Counted from the first letter of the stretch, positions 1 to 6,861 are shown. The stretch is 11,152 bases of DNA from an uncultured Clostridia bacterium (GCA_944386315.1 CALXAS010000042.1:1-11152), one strand, 5' to 3'. The notes: generated by a model not told the origin, from the letters alone. Made by a program: numbers and translations.

Positions 1-303
1 TAAATATCTTCTGCCTCCGTAGTTCTCTTTTTTCAAACTTGAGGTCACAAATTGTGACCTCAAGTTTTCCATTTCATCTTCGGTTAATTGAAAACAAAAT
101 TTCTCTGGAAATCTTTCAATATTTCTTTTTACTGTTTGATTTATTTTCTTGGTTTCATACTGATATAACATAGCCACATCACTATCTAGCATTACTTGTT
201 TTCCTCTAACAGTATAAATTAAGTTCTTAATATTTTCTATTTTATATTCTGCTACACCTACCTCTTTGTTTATTGATAGGATATTCTCAGTTTCTTTTTC
301 CAT
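1..303 (-). CDS. ORF6N-domain protein, N-terminal part (continues past the left window edge)
   Basis: The reading frame starts at ATG 301-303 and stays open for 101 codons to the window edge. An AAGGAAAG ribosome binding site lies about 8 nt upstream. The protein has the hallmarks of the ORF6N domain (KilA-N/ORF6N group, common in phages and mobile elements): residues around 30-45 read IYTVRGKQVMLDSDVAMLYQ, followed by ETKKINQTVKRNIERFPEKF, then FQLTEDE, the LRSQFVTSS segment and GGRRYL at the edge. In this family the domain is usually followed by a variable C-terminal part, which is not visible here. ORF6N proteins are thought to bind DNA, but the exact role is not known. The LRSQFVTSS codons form a 16-nt perfect inverted repeat. 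A sigma-A-like promoter lies about 100 nt upstream. Family assignment is firm; function is not. Confidence 0.88.
   Translation of the reverse strand, partial: MEKETENILSINKEVGVAEYKIENIKNLIYTVRGKQVMLDSDVAMLYQYETKKINQTVKRNIERFPEKFCFQLTEDEMENLRSQFVTSSLKKENYGGRRYL
35..67. repeat. Perfect 16-bp inverted repeat inside the ORF6N coding sequence
   Basis: Arms 35-50 and 52-67 are exact reverse complements around one central base. The core is CTTGAGGTCACAA / TTGTGACCTCAAG. Read as protein it encodes the LRSQFVTSS segment of the ORF6N domain, and because it is palindromic the opposite strand encodes nearly the same peptide. A near-identical palindrome lies at 575-599 and a degenerate one at about 507-532. 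Confidence 0.9.
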
Positions 304-383
304 AACTATCACTTTCCTTGTAATATACTTATAATAACACATTCGTATCTTTTATTGCATTTTGGGTACATTTATTACAATTT

Positions 384-405
384 GTATGATATTACTGTAC
401 GATAT
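384..405. promoter_or_regulatory. Candidate operator: two 9-bp direct repeats next to the ORF6N-gene promoter
   Basis: GTATGATAT (384-392) and GTACGATAT (397-405) differ at one base and are spaced 13 bp apart. They cover the expected transcription start just downstream of the -10 box at 406-411 (minus strand). The position suits a repressor site, but the repeat is short in AT-rich DNA and chance cannot be excluded. Confidence 0.25.
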
Positions 406-434
406 ATTTTAAAACATTTGTTCGTTGTTGTCAA
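406..434 (-). promoter_or_regulatory. Sigma-A-type promoter of the ORF6N gene
   Basis: On the minus strand a perfect -35 TTGACA (plus 429-434) is followed by exactly 17 bp and then a -10 TAAAAT (plus 406-411), one base off consensus. It points at the ORF6N start and would give an untranslated leader of roughly 95 nt. Confidence 0.7.
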
Positions 435-444
435 GTGTTTTTAT

Positions 445-560
445 TCATCCTTCTGTACAATTATATGGTAGATATTTTTTGCTTCTATACTCTTTTTTCC
501 TTTTACGAGGTGGTGACAAATTGGAACCACAAGTTTTCTATTTCTTATTTTCCAAAATTG
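445..560 (-). pseudogene. Decayed fragment of a second ORF6N gene
   Basis: This stretch between the sortase and the intact ORF6N gene can be aligned to the coding strand of the intact gene. Read on the minus strand, one frame gives ENLWFQFVTTS followed by a stop, matching ENLRSQFVTSS of the intact copy. After a frame change the sequence reads KKEYRSKKYLPYNCTEG and a stop at 445-447. This corresponds to the GGRRYLPYxFTEQG segment that normally follows in ORF6N proteins; the last part of that segment in the intact gene lies outside the window. The nucleotide match, around GAAAACTTG and CAATTTGT and again at AAAAAAGAG, is clear although diverged. It is a short relic with an in-frame stop and a frameshift, not a gene. 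Confidence 0.7.
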
Positions 561-574
561 TTCACGCATTTATT

Positions 575-599
575 TTGAGGTCGCAGTTTGCGACCTCAA
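575..599. repeat. Palindromic ORF6N-type repeat overlapping the sortase stop codon
   Basis: Arms 575-585 and 589-599 are exact 11-bp reverse complements with a 3-nt loop. The sequence is the same palindrome as at 35-67, with GTCGCA/TGCGAC replacing GTCACA/TGTGAC in the core. It supplies the sortase TGA at 596-598. No T-run follows on either strand, so it is not a typical terminator. It reads LRSQTATS on the minus strand, so it could be the next ORF6N remnant. Confidence 0.75.
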
Positions 600-1414
600 G
601 TTTCATCTGCTTTTCTTGCTATTACTACAAACCTTCCATCTTCTATATGATAAGCACAAGTGGATAAAGTCATTAATTGGTCGCCATATTCCGCCGTTTC
701 TTCTATTTCATACAAAGATGCCTTTTTTGCATTTTCTACAAAACTATCGTACTCTTCCTTAGTTTCTGCATGGATAAAATAATAATAACGAAACACATTT
801 TTTTCTGTTTGATAATATACTCTTGATGGAAATACAGAAATAATTTCATAGATGGCATCTTCTTTTGCTGTTGTAAAACGAATGGTAGGATGCTCTTTAT
901 AATAACTTTCACTTTTATATTTTAATAGTCCTTGAAACATTTCTCCATTTTTCATGTTATGCCCATATATTTGCAAATTACTACTTGGTATATCCCAGTT
1001 ATAATCTTTATTCAAAAAAATAGAGCCTTTTTGTGTTTTCTGTTTTTTATAATTATGGTTTAAATAATAGTCGTTATCTATCCCTTGCAAAACAGGATAA
1101 TTGATTTTTGTATTTTCTATTTCTATCCAACCGACAATATCTGGGTTTTCTTGTTGCAAACTTTTCACTTGTAGCATTCTTTGCGTTTCTTGCACTACTT
1201 CTTCTGCTTCTACTTTATTTACTGCATTCTCTTCTATCGTCACATTTTCTACTTGCTCACTAATTTCTACTGTATTTAACAAATTACGCTCTTCTATAGA
1301 TTCTTGTTTTACTAAGAAAAATTTTATAATATAGATGGCAGATAAACCAAGAAATATAGTTGCCAAAAAATATATCCCTTTATATACCCATTTTTTTCTC
1401 ATATTCTTTTTCAT
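596..1414 (-). CDS. Class B-type sortase
   Basis: This is a membrane-anchored cysteine transpeptidase that cleaves an LPXTG-like signal and attaches the protein to peptidoglycan. ATG 1412-1414 is preferred because GGAGA ends 6 nt before it; ATG 1418-1420, two codons upstream, abuts that site. From the preferred start the protein has 272 residues: a basic N-terminus, one membrane helix at about 11-34, an acidic linker to about residue 85, then the sortase domain. Catalytic residues are visible: His152 in IYGHNM, Cys253 in TLSTC and Arg261 in DGRFVVIARK. NPDIVGWIEIENTKINYPVLQ and GSIFLNKDYN are typical of the B class. The gene directly upstream encodes a protein with a TPKTG sorting signal, the likely substrate. 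The last codons run into an ORF6N-type palindrome. Subclass is judged by eye. Confidence 0.93.
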   Translation of the reverse strand: MKKNMRKKWVYKGIYFLATIFLGLSAIYIIKFFLVKQESIEERNLLNTVEISEQVENVTIEENAVNKVEAEEVVQETQRMLQVKSLQQENPDIVGWIEIENTKINYPVLQGIDNDYYLNHNYKKQKTQKGSIFLNKDYNWDIPSSNLQIYGHNMKNGEMFQGLLKYKSESYYKEHPTIRFTTAKEDAIYEIISVFPSRVYYQTEKNVFRYYYFIHAETKEEYDSFVENAKKASLYEIEETAEYGDQLMTLSTCAYHIEDGRFVVIARKADET

Positions 1415-1436
1415 TATCATTCTCCATAAACAAGAA

Positions 1437-1475
1437 AATAGAGGATAACATTCACAAAGATGTATTTCCTCTATT
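1437..1475 (-). terminator. Hairpin between the wall-protein gene and the sortase gene
   Basis: Arms 1437-1445 and 1467-1475 pair perfectly over 9 bp (AATAGAGGA/TCCTCTATT). A second short pairing (ACAT/ATGT) inside the loop gives an elongated stem. On the minus strand the stem is followed by TTCTTGTTT. It lies 10 nt after the substrate stop and overlaps the sortase leader, so it may attenuate rather than abolish transcription into the sortase gene. The T-run is imperfect. Confidence 0.5.
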
Positions 1476-1484
1476 ACCTTAATT

Positions 1485-2603
1485 CTATTCTTTTACTTCT
1501 TTCTTTTTGGTAAAGATAATAGCTACTGTGGAAAGTATTACTGTAAGAATTGCTATTTCTAAATAGTTTTCTACACCTGTTTTTGGTGTTTCGTCTTTTT
1601 CTGGTTCTGGAACAACAGGTGTTGGCTCCTCGTCTTCTACCTTAGCTGTTTTAGCGTAAATTGTTGTATCTGTATCTATTGCTTTGCTAAAATCAAAACT
1701 GATAGTGTAATTTTCGTCTGTATAAAAACCTTCTACAGTATAATCTTCTGTCAATTTTATGTGTGATTTTAGAAATTCTTCTGTGATAGTTTCTCCTTCT
1801 TTTACTACTATTTTATTTGTTTCTCCATTAGCTATTAATGTAATTACTACATTTTGTTCGTCTGCGTTGGCTGTTGCATTGTCTGGTACTTCTGTTTCTG
1901 ATATTACATTGTTATTTTCATCTGTTAAAACTACTTTATCCCCTGCAATTAGTACTTTATTGGTTGTATTTTCTGTATTGGTTACTGTAAATTCTGTAAG
2001 ATGTCCATTTTCTGCTGCACGTACTACATTTTCCGTAGATTCTGATGTTAGTACACCATTCATTGTTAAAGTAGGATTATTGGTTGCAGCTGCTCCTTTA
2101 TCAATTTCTATACCATTGTTGGCACCTGTTCCATTATATCCTAAATGCAAATTCTTCACTTCTACATTTCCACCATTGGCAAGAACTCCACCATATCTAA
2201 ATCCAGTTATGGAAACATCGTCTAAAATGACAGTTGCTCCATCATAAGATTGTACACCATATTTAGGTCCATTGACTAATTTGATATTTTTTAATGTTAA
2301 TTTTGCATCTGAAAATTGTGCTGTAAACATAGTTTGGTTACCAGATGTACTTGTCCAATCGCTAGAACCTGTTATGGTATGACCATTACCATCAATAGTT
2401 AACTCTTTTGCTATAACAATAGGTTGTGTTACAGTGATATCATTTTGCAAAGTAATTGTTGCTCCATAATCTGCTGACTCTATCGTACTTCTTAGTGTAG
2501 ATTCATCTGTAACAAATGTAGCAGCGCTACTGATATTTGGCACTACTACGGCTAACGTAAGTATTGCCACAAAAAATAAAATGAAATAAATTGTTTTTTT
2601 CAT
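1485..2603 (-). CDS. Cell-wall-anchored beta-helix protein with InlB-type repeat and TPKTG sorting signal
   Basis: This is a secreted surface protein of 372 residues. The start at ATG 2601-2603 is chosen because AGGAGGT lies 9 nt upstream; a longer frame would begin inside that RBS region. Residues 1-28 form a signal peptide (MKKTIYFILF, hydrophobic core, cleavage near SSAA). Residues about 29-223 look like a right-handed parallel beta-helix with stacked short strands (ELTIDGNGHTITG, KLTLKNIKLVNG, VEVKNLHLGYNG). Residues about 248-319 resemble an InlB B-repeat (Listeria-Bacteroides repeat), ending GFYTDENYTISFDF ... DTTIYAK. An acidic proline-rich linker leads to TPKTG at 339-343, a membrane helix at 346-364 and a lysine-rich tail. 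This is a complete wall-sorting signal with T instead of L. The sortase gene next in line is the likely partner. The ligand or role on the surface is unknown; an adhesin is a guess. Confidence 0.9.
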   Translation of the reverse strand: MKKTIYFILFFVAILTLAVVVPNISSAATFVTDESTLRSTIESADYGATITLQNDITVTQPIVIAKELTIDGNGHTITGSSDWTSTSGNQTMFTAQFSDAKLTLKNIKLVNGPKYGVQSYDGATVILDDVSITGFRYGGVLANGGNVEVKNLHLGYNGTGANNGIEIDKGAAATNNPTLTMNGVLTSESTENVVRAAENGHLTEFTVTNTENTTNKVLIAGDKVVLTDENNNVISETEVPDNATANADEQNVVITLIANGETNKIVVKEGETITEEFLKSHIKLTEDYTVEGFYTDENYTISFDFSKAIDTDTTIYAKTAKVEDEEPTPVVPEPEKDETPKTGVENYLEIAILTVILSTVAIIFTKKKEVKE

Positions 2604-2720
2604 GATTTTTGTACCTCCTGTCATTTATTGTTTCCGCTTGTTTTTATTTTATTTATAATTTTTCAAAAATTTGATTTTAAAATTTTCCAATTAAAATGAT
2701 TTTTTTGTTTTATGGCACGC

Positions 2721-2753
2721 AAATGAGGGAGTACTTACTTAGTACTCCCATTT
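2721..2753. terminator. Strong stem-loop after the HEAT-repeat gene
   Basis: GGGAGTACT (2727-2735) and AGTACTCCC (2741-2749) form a perfect 9-bp stem with a 5-nt loop. AAAT (2721-2724) and ATTT (2750-2753) extend it past a 2-nt bulge. It lies about 20 nt after the stop of the 2774-3400 gene. The flanking T-runs are short on both strands, so it is a terminator by position and stability rather than by a classic U-tract. Confidence 0.6.
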
Positions 2754-2773
2754 TGGTAGATTTTAATTCACAA

Positions 2774-3400
2774 TTAAAACTTTTTCTTTATGCTGTTCTC
2801 AGCAGTTCTAGAAACATTCTCTTCTGAATCTTTTAATAACTTTTCTAAAATGTACCTAGTACTATTTGGATTTTCTGCTACCGCTTGACGTATCATCCAA
2901 GCTTCATCTTCTGCTAATTTCAGCAGTATCTTTTCACAAGTTTTTGGATTTTCTGCTATTGCTATACGTACCTCCCAACTTCTATCTTCTGACAACCTAA
3001 TATACGTTTCTTTATCAATATTTGAACTTTTGGCCACTGTACTGCGAATAGCAACATCTTCTTCTTTTGATAACTTTGCCAACAGTTCCGGAGTACTGTT
3101 AACATTGTCTACTACTGCTAATTTCACATCGATATCATTATCTTCTGCCAAACTTTCTAGTATATCTATAGCAGCTTTTGAATTTGTTGCTACCCAATAA
3201 CGTATATCAGGTTCTTCATCTGTCGCCAACTTAGTTAATGTTTCTTTGCTGGCATTTAAGTTCCGTGCCACTTCTTCACGAACATAGGAAGATTCATCTT
3301 CTGCTAATTTTTCCAAAATCTCCTTATTTTTTGTTTCTCTAGCAATAGCCTTACGTGTGTTCTTCGAAAGATCCTTTAGAAATTCTTCCCATACTACCAT
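2774..3400 (-). CDS. HEAT/LRV-like repeat protein
   Basis: The start is ATG 3398-3400, because a perfect AAGGAGG lies 6 nt upstream; the upstream in-frame ATG at 3418 precedes that site. The 208-residue protein is built almost wholly of 25-26-residue helical repeats, with seven recognisable units and an eighth partial one. Each begins with (V/I)R..VA.N and continues to LxKLAxDE. Examples are VREEVARN, IRYWVATN, VRIAIAEN and IRQAVAEN, ending with KILLKLAEDE. This pattern belongs to the leucine-rich-repeat-variant/HEAT family, alpha-solenoids that bind proteins. There is no signal peptide or membrane helix, so it should be cytoplasmic. No catalytic motif is visible and the partner is unknown. 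It stands alone between two terminator-like hairpins, so it is probably its own transcription unit and not functionally tied to spoIIIA. Confidence 0.88.
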   Translation of the reverse strand: MVVWEEFLKDLSKNTRKAIARETKNKEILEKLAEDESSYVREEVARNLNASKETLTKLATDEEPDIRYWVATNSKAAIDILESLAEDNDIDVKLAVVDNVNSTPELLAKLSKEEDVAIRSTVAKSSNIDKETYIRLSEDRSWEVRIAIAENPKTCEKILLKLAEDEAWMIRQAVAENPNSTRYILEKLLKDSEENVSRTAENSIKKKF

Positions 3401-3454
3401 AATTTTCCTCCTTGCCATTCGGCTTTCTAATACTTGTCATCGAGTTACATTTAT

Positions 3455-3481
3455 AAAAACTGTCCTTTTTGATTAGAACAG
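3455..3481 (-). terminator. Probable terminator of the spoIIIA operon
   Basis: On the minus strand CTGTTC and GGACAG pair over 6 bp with one G-U wobble around a 10-nt loop. A run of five T residues follows (plus 3455-3459). It lies about 90 nt downstream of the spoIIIAH stop. The stem is short, so strength is uncertain. Confidence 0.45.
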
Positions 3482-3503
3482 GAAATAAAAAATATATGAG
3501 TAT

Positions 3504-3532
3504 ATATTAACATAAAATCGTTGTATCTTCAA
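3504..3532 (-). promoter_or_regulatory. Weak candidate promoter between spoIIIAH and the HEAT-repeat gene
   Basis: TTGAAG (plus 3527-3532) is followed after 17 bp by TAATAT (plus 3504-3509) on the minus strand. Each box matches consensus at four of six positions. It lies upstream of the hairpin at 3455-3481, so if it drives the HEAT-repeat gene the transcript would have to read through that hairpin. Confidence 0.25.
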
Positions 3533-3571
3533 GTATTTTATTTAAATATACCTAAATTCTGGTAACGAGTT

Positions 3572-4237
3572 CTACTTCGTACTAATATGAATATTATCTA
3601 TTTCTGCCTTTAACTCTCTTGCTACAATATTTTGTATTTGAGCAATTTGCTCTGCTGTTAATTCTTCTGCTTTTACGATAACGCTAATGCTCTGGTCGTT
3701 TACAAAAATAATAACATCTTCTACTTCTTTATTTTTAATTAAATTTTCTGCAATCATAATGGCATTTTTCGTTTGATTGATATTTTGAATTTCCGTTTGT
3801 GCAATTGCTTTTTGGTCTGCTGCTATGGTATCACTTTCTAAAATTTTTTGATAACTCTCTATCATTTGAGAATACATCGTATCTCTTCCTAAACGAGAAG
3901 AAGTAAAATATTCATCCTCATTCGTTACTTCTCCTGTTGTCTCTTTTGCTATTTCATTTGTTTGAACTGTATTTGTATTTGTCATATTTTGATTACTATT
4001 TTCTCCCATTTCATTTCTGGCTGCCATACTTGTATTTGTTTGCGTATTTTCTACAATTCCATTGCTACTTACGAGCTTTGCATCACCTATTCCTGCAGAC
4101 TGTGTAATTTGGTTGGCATTTCCACTCGTTGCAATTGTATTTTCTCCATGTGTAGCACTATAATTTAAATATCCTGCTGAAACTAGCATTAATGCTATTA
4201 CACAAACAATAATCTGATTTTTTTTCAATAACTTCAT
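3572..4237 (-). CDS. spoIIIAH: Stage III sporulation protein AH
   Basis: This is the mother-cell component of the channel between mother cell and forespore; in Bacillus its extracellular domain binds SpoIIQ in the intermembrane space. The start ATG has GGGAGG 9 nt upstream. The 221 residues comprise a short basic N-terminus, one membrane helix (about 8-24), a long low-complexity Asn/Thr/Gln-rich linker (about 25-105), then the conserved domain. That domain opens with DEYFTSSRLGRDTMYSQMI and ends with a ring-building fold related to YscJ/FliF (EDVIIFVNDQSISVIVKAEE, then AEQIAQIQNIVARE). The linker seems longer than I recall for Bacillus. It is the last gene of the operon, 62 nt after spoIIIAG, and is followed by a probable terminator. 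Confidence 0.95.
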   Translation of the reverse strand: MKLLKKNQIIVCVIALMLVSAGYLNYSATHGENTIATSGNANQITQSAGIGDAKLVSSNGIVENTQTNTSMAARNEMGENSNQNMTNTNTVQTNEIAKETTGEVTNEDEYFTSSRLGRDTMYSQMIESYQKILESDTIAADQKAIAQTEIQNINQTKNAIMIAENLIKNKEVEDVIIFVNDQSISVIVKAEELTAEQIAQIQNIVARELKAEIDNIHISTK

Positions 4238-4299
4238 AAAAGATTTCCTCCCTCTATTTACGTTTTAAAATGAAAATCTAAAATTTATCTATATCTTCC

Positions 4300-4938
4300 T
4301 TATGTAGCCATAGGGAAAACCTGTATTTTATGTGTAGCAAGTCCTGTTGCCGCTTCTACTGCCTGAATAATATTGCTTTTTACTGTGGCATTTCCCGCTC
4401 CTACTGCTGTAATAATGGCTCCCTCTATCGTAGGCATAATCACACTCTGCGTAATGGGTATTTTTTCTCCATCTACTTCTTGATAAATTACTTCTTTTTT
4501 GGTATTTTCCTGTGAAATCTTTCTACTCCCTCCATTTGTGTCGGTTTCTTCTGTAGCACTGATACTCGTATCTTCATTAAACATGGGTACTGTTTGACTA
4601 CTTTCTGAATAAGTAATAAGTACCTTTACTTTTCCTACTCCTTCTATATTCCCTAAAATAGTTTCTAAACTATTTTCTAAGTCTGTACTGCTAGAGCCAG
4701 AAACCATATTTTCTGTAATTTCTTGGCTAGCCAATACCTTATCATCTACTTCTTCATTTTGCATACTTTGTTTTCCTTCCTCTTGCCCATTCCATATTTG
4801 ATTGATAACAATAAGGGTAACAATAATAAGGATAACGAAAACTACCAAGTTCTCTATTTTTCTTTTATGATCCTTATCCCCATCTGCATCTTTCTTAAAA
4901 TATTTTTCTTGTAAGGCTTTCCATTTCTCCTTAAACAC
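4300..4938 (-). CDS. spoIIIAG: Stage III sporulation protein AG
   Basis: This is a bitopic membrane protein whose extracellular part forms a large ring in the sporulation channel, as shown for the Bacillus protein. GTG 4936-4938 is taken as start because AAGGAGGG sits 6 nt upstream; a TTG six codons earlier overlaps the spoIIIAF stop and precedes the RBS. The product has 212 residues: a basic cytoplasmic segment, one membrane helix (about 30-49, NLVVFVILIIVTLIVINQIW), a linker, and the ring domain. That domain begins LENSLETILGNIEGVGKVKV and ends ATGLATHKIQVFPM. The loop around residues 120-145 is rich in Ser/Thr/Asn/Glu, as expected for the insertion in this family. It is probably translationally linked to spoIIIAF, whose stop lies directly before the RBS. 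Confidence 0.95.
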   Translation of the reverse strand: MFKEKWKALQEKYFKKDADGDKDHKRKIENLVVFVILIIVTLIVINQIWNGQEEGKQSMQNEEVDDKVLASQEITENMVSGSSSTDLENSLETILGNIEGVGKVKVLITYSESSQTVPMFNEDTSISATEETDTNGGSRKISQENTKKEVIYQEVDGEKIPITQSVIMPTIEGAIITAVGAGNATVKSNIIQAVEAATGLATHKIQVFPMAT

Positions 4939-4952
4939 CTTTTTCCCTCCTT

Positions 4953-5627
4953 TCAATCTATCTCAATATTTTTTTCCTTCACACCGTAGGTTTCGCTCAA
5001 ATATTCCCTTACTTCTTTCTTCTGAGTACTAGTTAGCTTTTTACTATTTTTCTCTGATGAGGTATCTTGTTGTTCTTGTTCCGAATTAGTTTCTTCTCCT
5101 ATTTGTATCTGAATTTCTTCTATTGTATTAATGGGTATCACATTTTGTGCTACCTGTTGCTCTTGGTAATTTTCATTTTTGCTTTCTTCTTTTTCTTCGT
5201 TTGCTTTTTCTAGATTTAAGGAAATTTTTTCTATCGTATAAGATTCCTCTGTTTTGGTTTCTATCTCAATGCTATGTACAGTATAACCTTTTTCTTCTAA
5301 TTTACTAGTCATATCTGTTTTTACATTATTTAAATAGATTTCTCTTGTTGTTTTTTCATTCGTACTGGCTAAGTTAGTGGATTGATTTTCATACTCGGCT
5401 AATTGATTCTGGTATTTTTCTATTTGCAGAATATCACTTAAATTTCCAGAGCTATTATTTCCCAAAGCTTGTACTACAGGTGAGATAATTTGAAACAGTA
5501 CAAATACACCAATCACTATTTTTATGAATTTTTTGCTATTTCCTTCTGGCAATAGTATTTCTATGATGGTAGCGATAATCACTGCTACAATGAGTCCTTG
5601 TGCCCAACTGCTAATAAAATCTATCAT
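4953..5627 (-). CDS. spoIIIAF: Stage III sporulation protein AF
   Basis: This is a membrane component of the SpoIIIA channel complex. ATG 5625-5627 follows AAAGGAGAG by about 10 nt. The 224 residues contain two N-terminal membrane helices (about 8-26 and 34-52) separated by LLPEGNSKKFIKIVIG, a conserved signature of the family. A soluble, strongly Glu/Gln/Asn-rich part follows (about 58-224), with coiled-coil character at 72-90 and an acidic stretch at 140-195. The C-terminal EVREYLSETYGVKEKNIEID resembles the end of the domain in homologs. The distance to the spoIIIAE stop is 17 nt. The acidic low-complexity insert is longer than I would expect for the family. Confidence 0.93.
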   Translation of the reverse strand: MIDFISSWAQGLIVAVIIATIIEILLPEGNSKKFIKIVIGVFVLFQIISPVVQALGNNSSGNLSDILQIEKYQNQLAEYENQSTNLASTNEKTTREIYLNNVKTDMTSKLEEKGYTVHSIEIETKTEESYTIEKISLNLEKANEEKEESKNENYQEQQVAQNVIPINTIEEIQIQIGEETNSEQEQQDTSSEKNSKKLTSTQKKEVREYLSETYGVKEKNIEID

Positions 5628-5644
5628 TTTCTTTTTTCTCTCCT

Positions 5645-6808
5645 TTAACGATACATGAGTCCGCTATTGGATATTTTCATTACTAGTGTAGTTCCTATAA
5701 TCAGTAATACGGAAATACTACAAAGTATGGCTAGTAAAATTTTAAAAGTATCTCCTACTTGTTCTAATAGCTTTACTATTTTTTCGTCTGCTATTGGTTC
5801 ACAAATAGCCGCTCCTATATAATAGGTTGCCATGAGCAATACTAGTTTGATAACTGGTAATATGCAAATACCTAAGATAGTAATTACTCCCACCACTCCA
5901 ACTGCATTTTTCAATATACTCGTACAACCAATGACAGTATCTACCGCATCTCCTAATATTTTTCCCACTACTGGAATAAAACTGGAAACAGCAGCTTTGG
6001 TCGTTTTTGCTGTAACACCATCCACGCTACTACTTAGAGTGCCTTCCAGCGACACTAAACTTACAAATAAGGTAAGTATCACTCCTAAAGCCCAAACAAT
6101 ACTAGATTTAAAAAATTTAGAGAAACGGTCTAGTGCAATACGATCAGATACTTTAGAGATAATAGCTAACACGGTGGATACTAGCAATATTGGTATTAAA
6201 ATTTGATTCACTAAGTTACCAATAAAAGTAATCATAAATAATAAAATTGGTTGTAGCATTCCTACAGAAGCAATGTTTCCAGTAGTTAGAATTAATGTCA
6301 TTAAAATTGGTATGAGCAAGTTAGAAAAAGCTACTAAATTTTGTATGGTATCTTTTACCATACTTAAAATATCAGCAAAACTACTCATAATGAGTGTTAC
6401 AATTAAAATATATTGAACGTAGTAGGTAAGCTGTGCAATAGATTTATTTTCTAAGTGGTCACTGATGCTTTTTACAATGCTATGTATCACAATAATAACG
6501 ATAATAATGCCGATTGTACGAACAGAGCGAAGTGTTTCTTTTCCTAATAAATTTAAAATAGAATTGCCCAATTTTTTGTTATCTATGTTTCCACTAATGG
6601 CTTCTTCAAAAAGAGTATTATAATCTGTATCTCCAAAAACTTCTTTTGTGTATTCTTCTGCTTTTTTTAAGAATTCCCCTATTCCTAGCGATTCTTTTTG
6701 TGCTTGTATCGTTTGTTCTTCTATGCTTTCTTCTGCATAGCTTACATTTGGATAAAAAAGCAGGAGTAAACTTAAAAAAAGAAGAACTAGATAATGTGCT
6801 TTTTTCAT
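5645..6808 (-). CDS. spoIIIAE: Stage III sporulation protein AE
   Basis: This is the large polytopic membrane subunit of the SpoIIIA complex. It starts at ATG 6806-6808 with an AAAGGAT ribosome binding site. The 387 residues begin with a signal peptide (MKKAHYLVLL ... SYAEES, cleavage near residue 25). A soluble segment follows to about residue 90, then seven to eight hydrophobic helices. Conserved stretches include LLIPILMTLILTTGN, SSFIPVVGKILGDAVDTVIG and YYIGAAICEPIADEKI, all diagnostic of SpoIIIAE. It lies 53 nt after spoIIIAD. How it contributes to transport is not established; comparison with secretion-system export components is an inference from the literature. Confidence 0.95.
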   Translation of the reverse strand: MKKAHYLVLLFLSLLLLFYPNVSYAEESIEEQTIQAQKESLGIGEFLKKAEEYTKEVFGDTDYNTLFEEAISGNIDNKKLGNSILNLLGKETLRSVRTIGIIIVIIVIHSIVKSISDHLENKSIAQLTYYVQYILIVTLIMSSFADILSMVKDTIQNLVAFSNLLIPILMTLILTTGNIASVGMLQPILLFMITFIGNLVNQILIPILLVSTVLAIISKVSDRIALDRFSKFFKSSIVWALGVILTLFVSLVSLEGTLSSSVDGVTAKTTKAAVSSFIPVVGKILGDAVDTVIGCTSILKNAVGVVGVITILGICILPVIKLVLLMATYYIGAAICEPIADEKIVKLLEQVGDTFKILLAILCSISVLLIIGTTLVMKISNSGLMYR

Positions 6809-6861
6809 TGGTTATCCTTTATATCAAATTTAAGTTTTTCAGGGATTTTACTTATAAACCC

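Noticed and set aside
425..667. Plus-strand open frame of 80 codons containing ILRSQFATSSF
   Set aside because: It begins at TTG without an RBS and overlaps the sortase gene. The family-like peptide appears only because the palindrome at 575-599 encodes a similar sequence on both strands.
1759..2247. Plus-strand open frame of 162 codons
   Set aside because: It is antisense to the beta-helix protein, has no RBS, and its composition reflects the complementary codons. The minus-strand gene has a signal peptide, repeats and an anchor.
5832..6206. Plus-strand open frame of 124 codons
   Set aside because: It is antisense to spoIIIAE and shows no family features.
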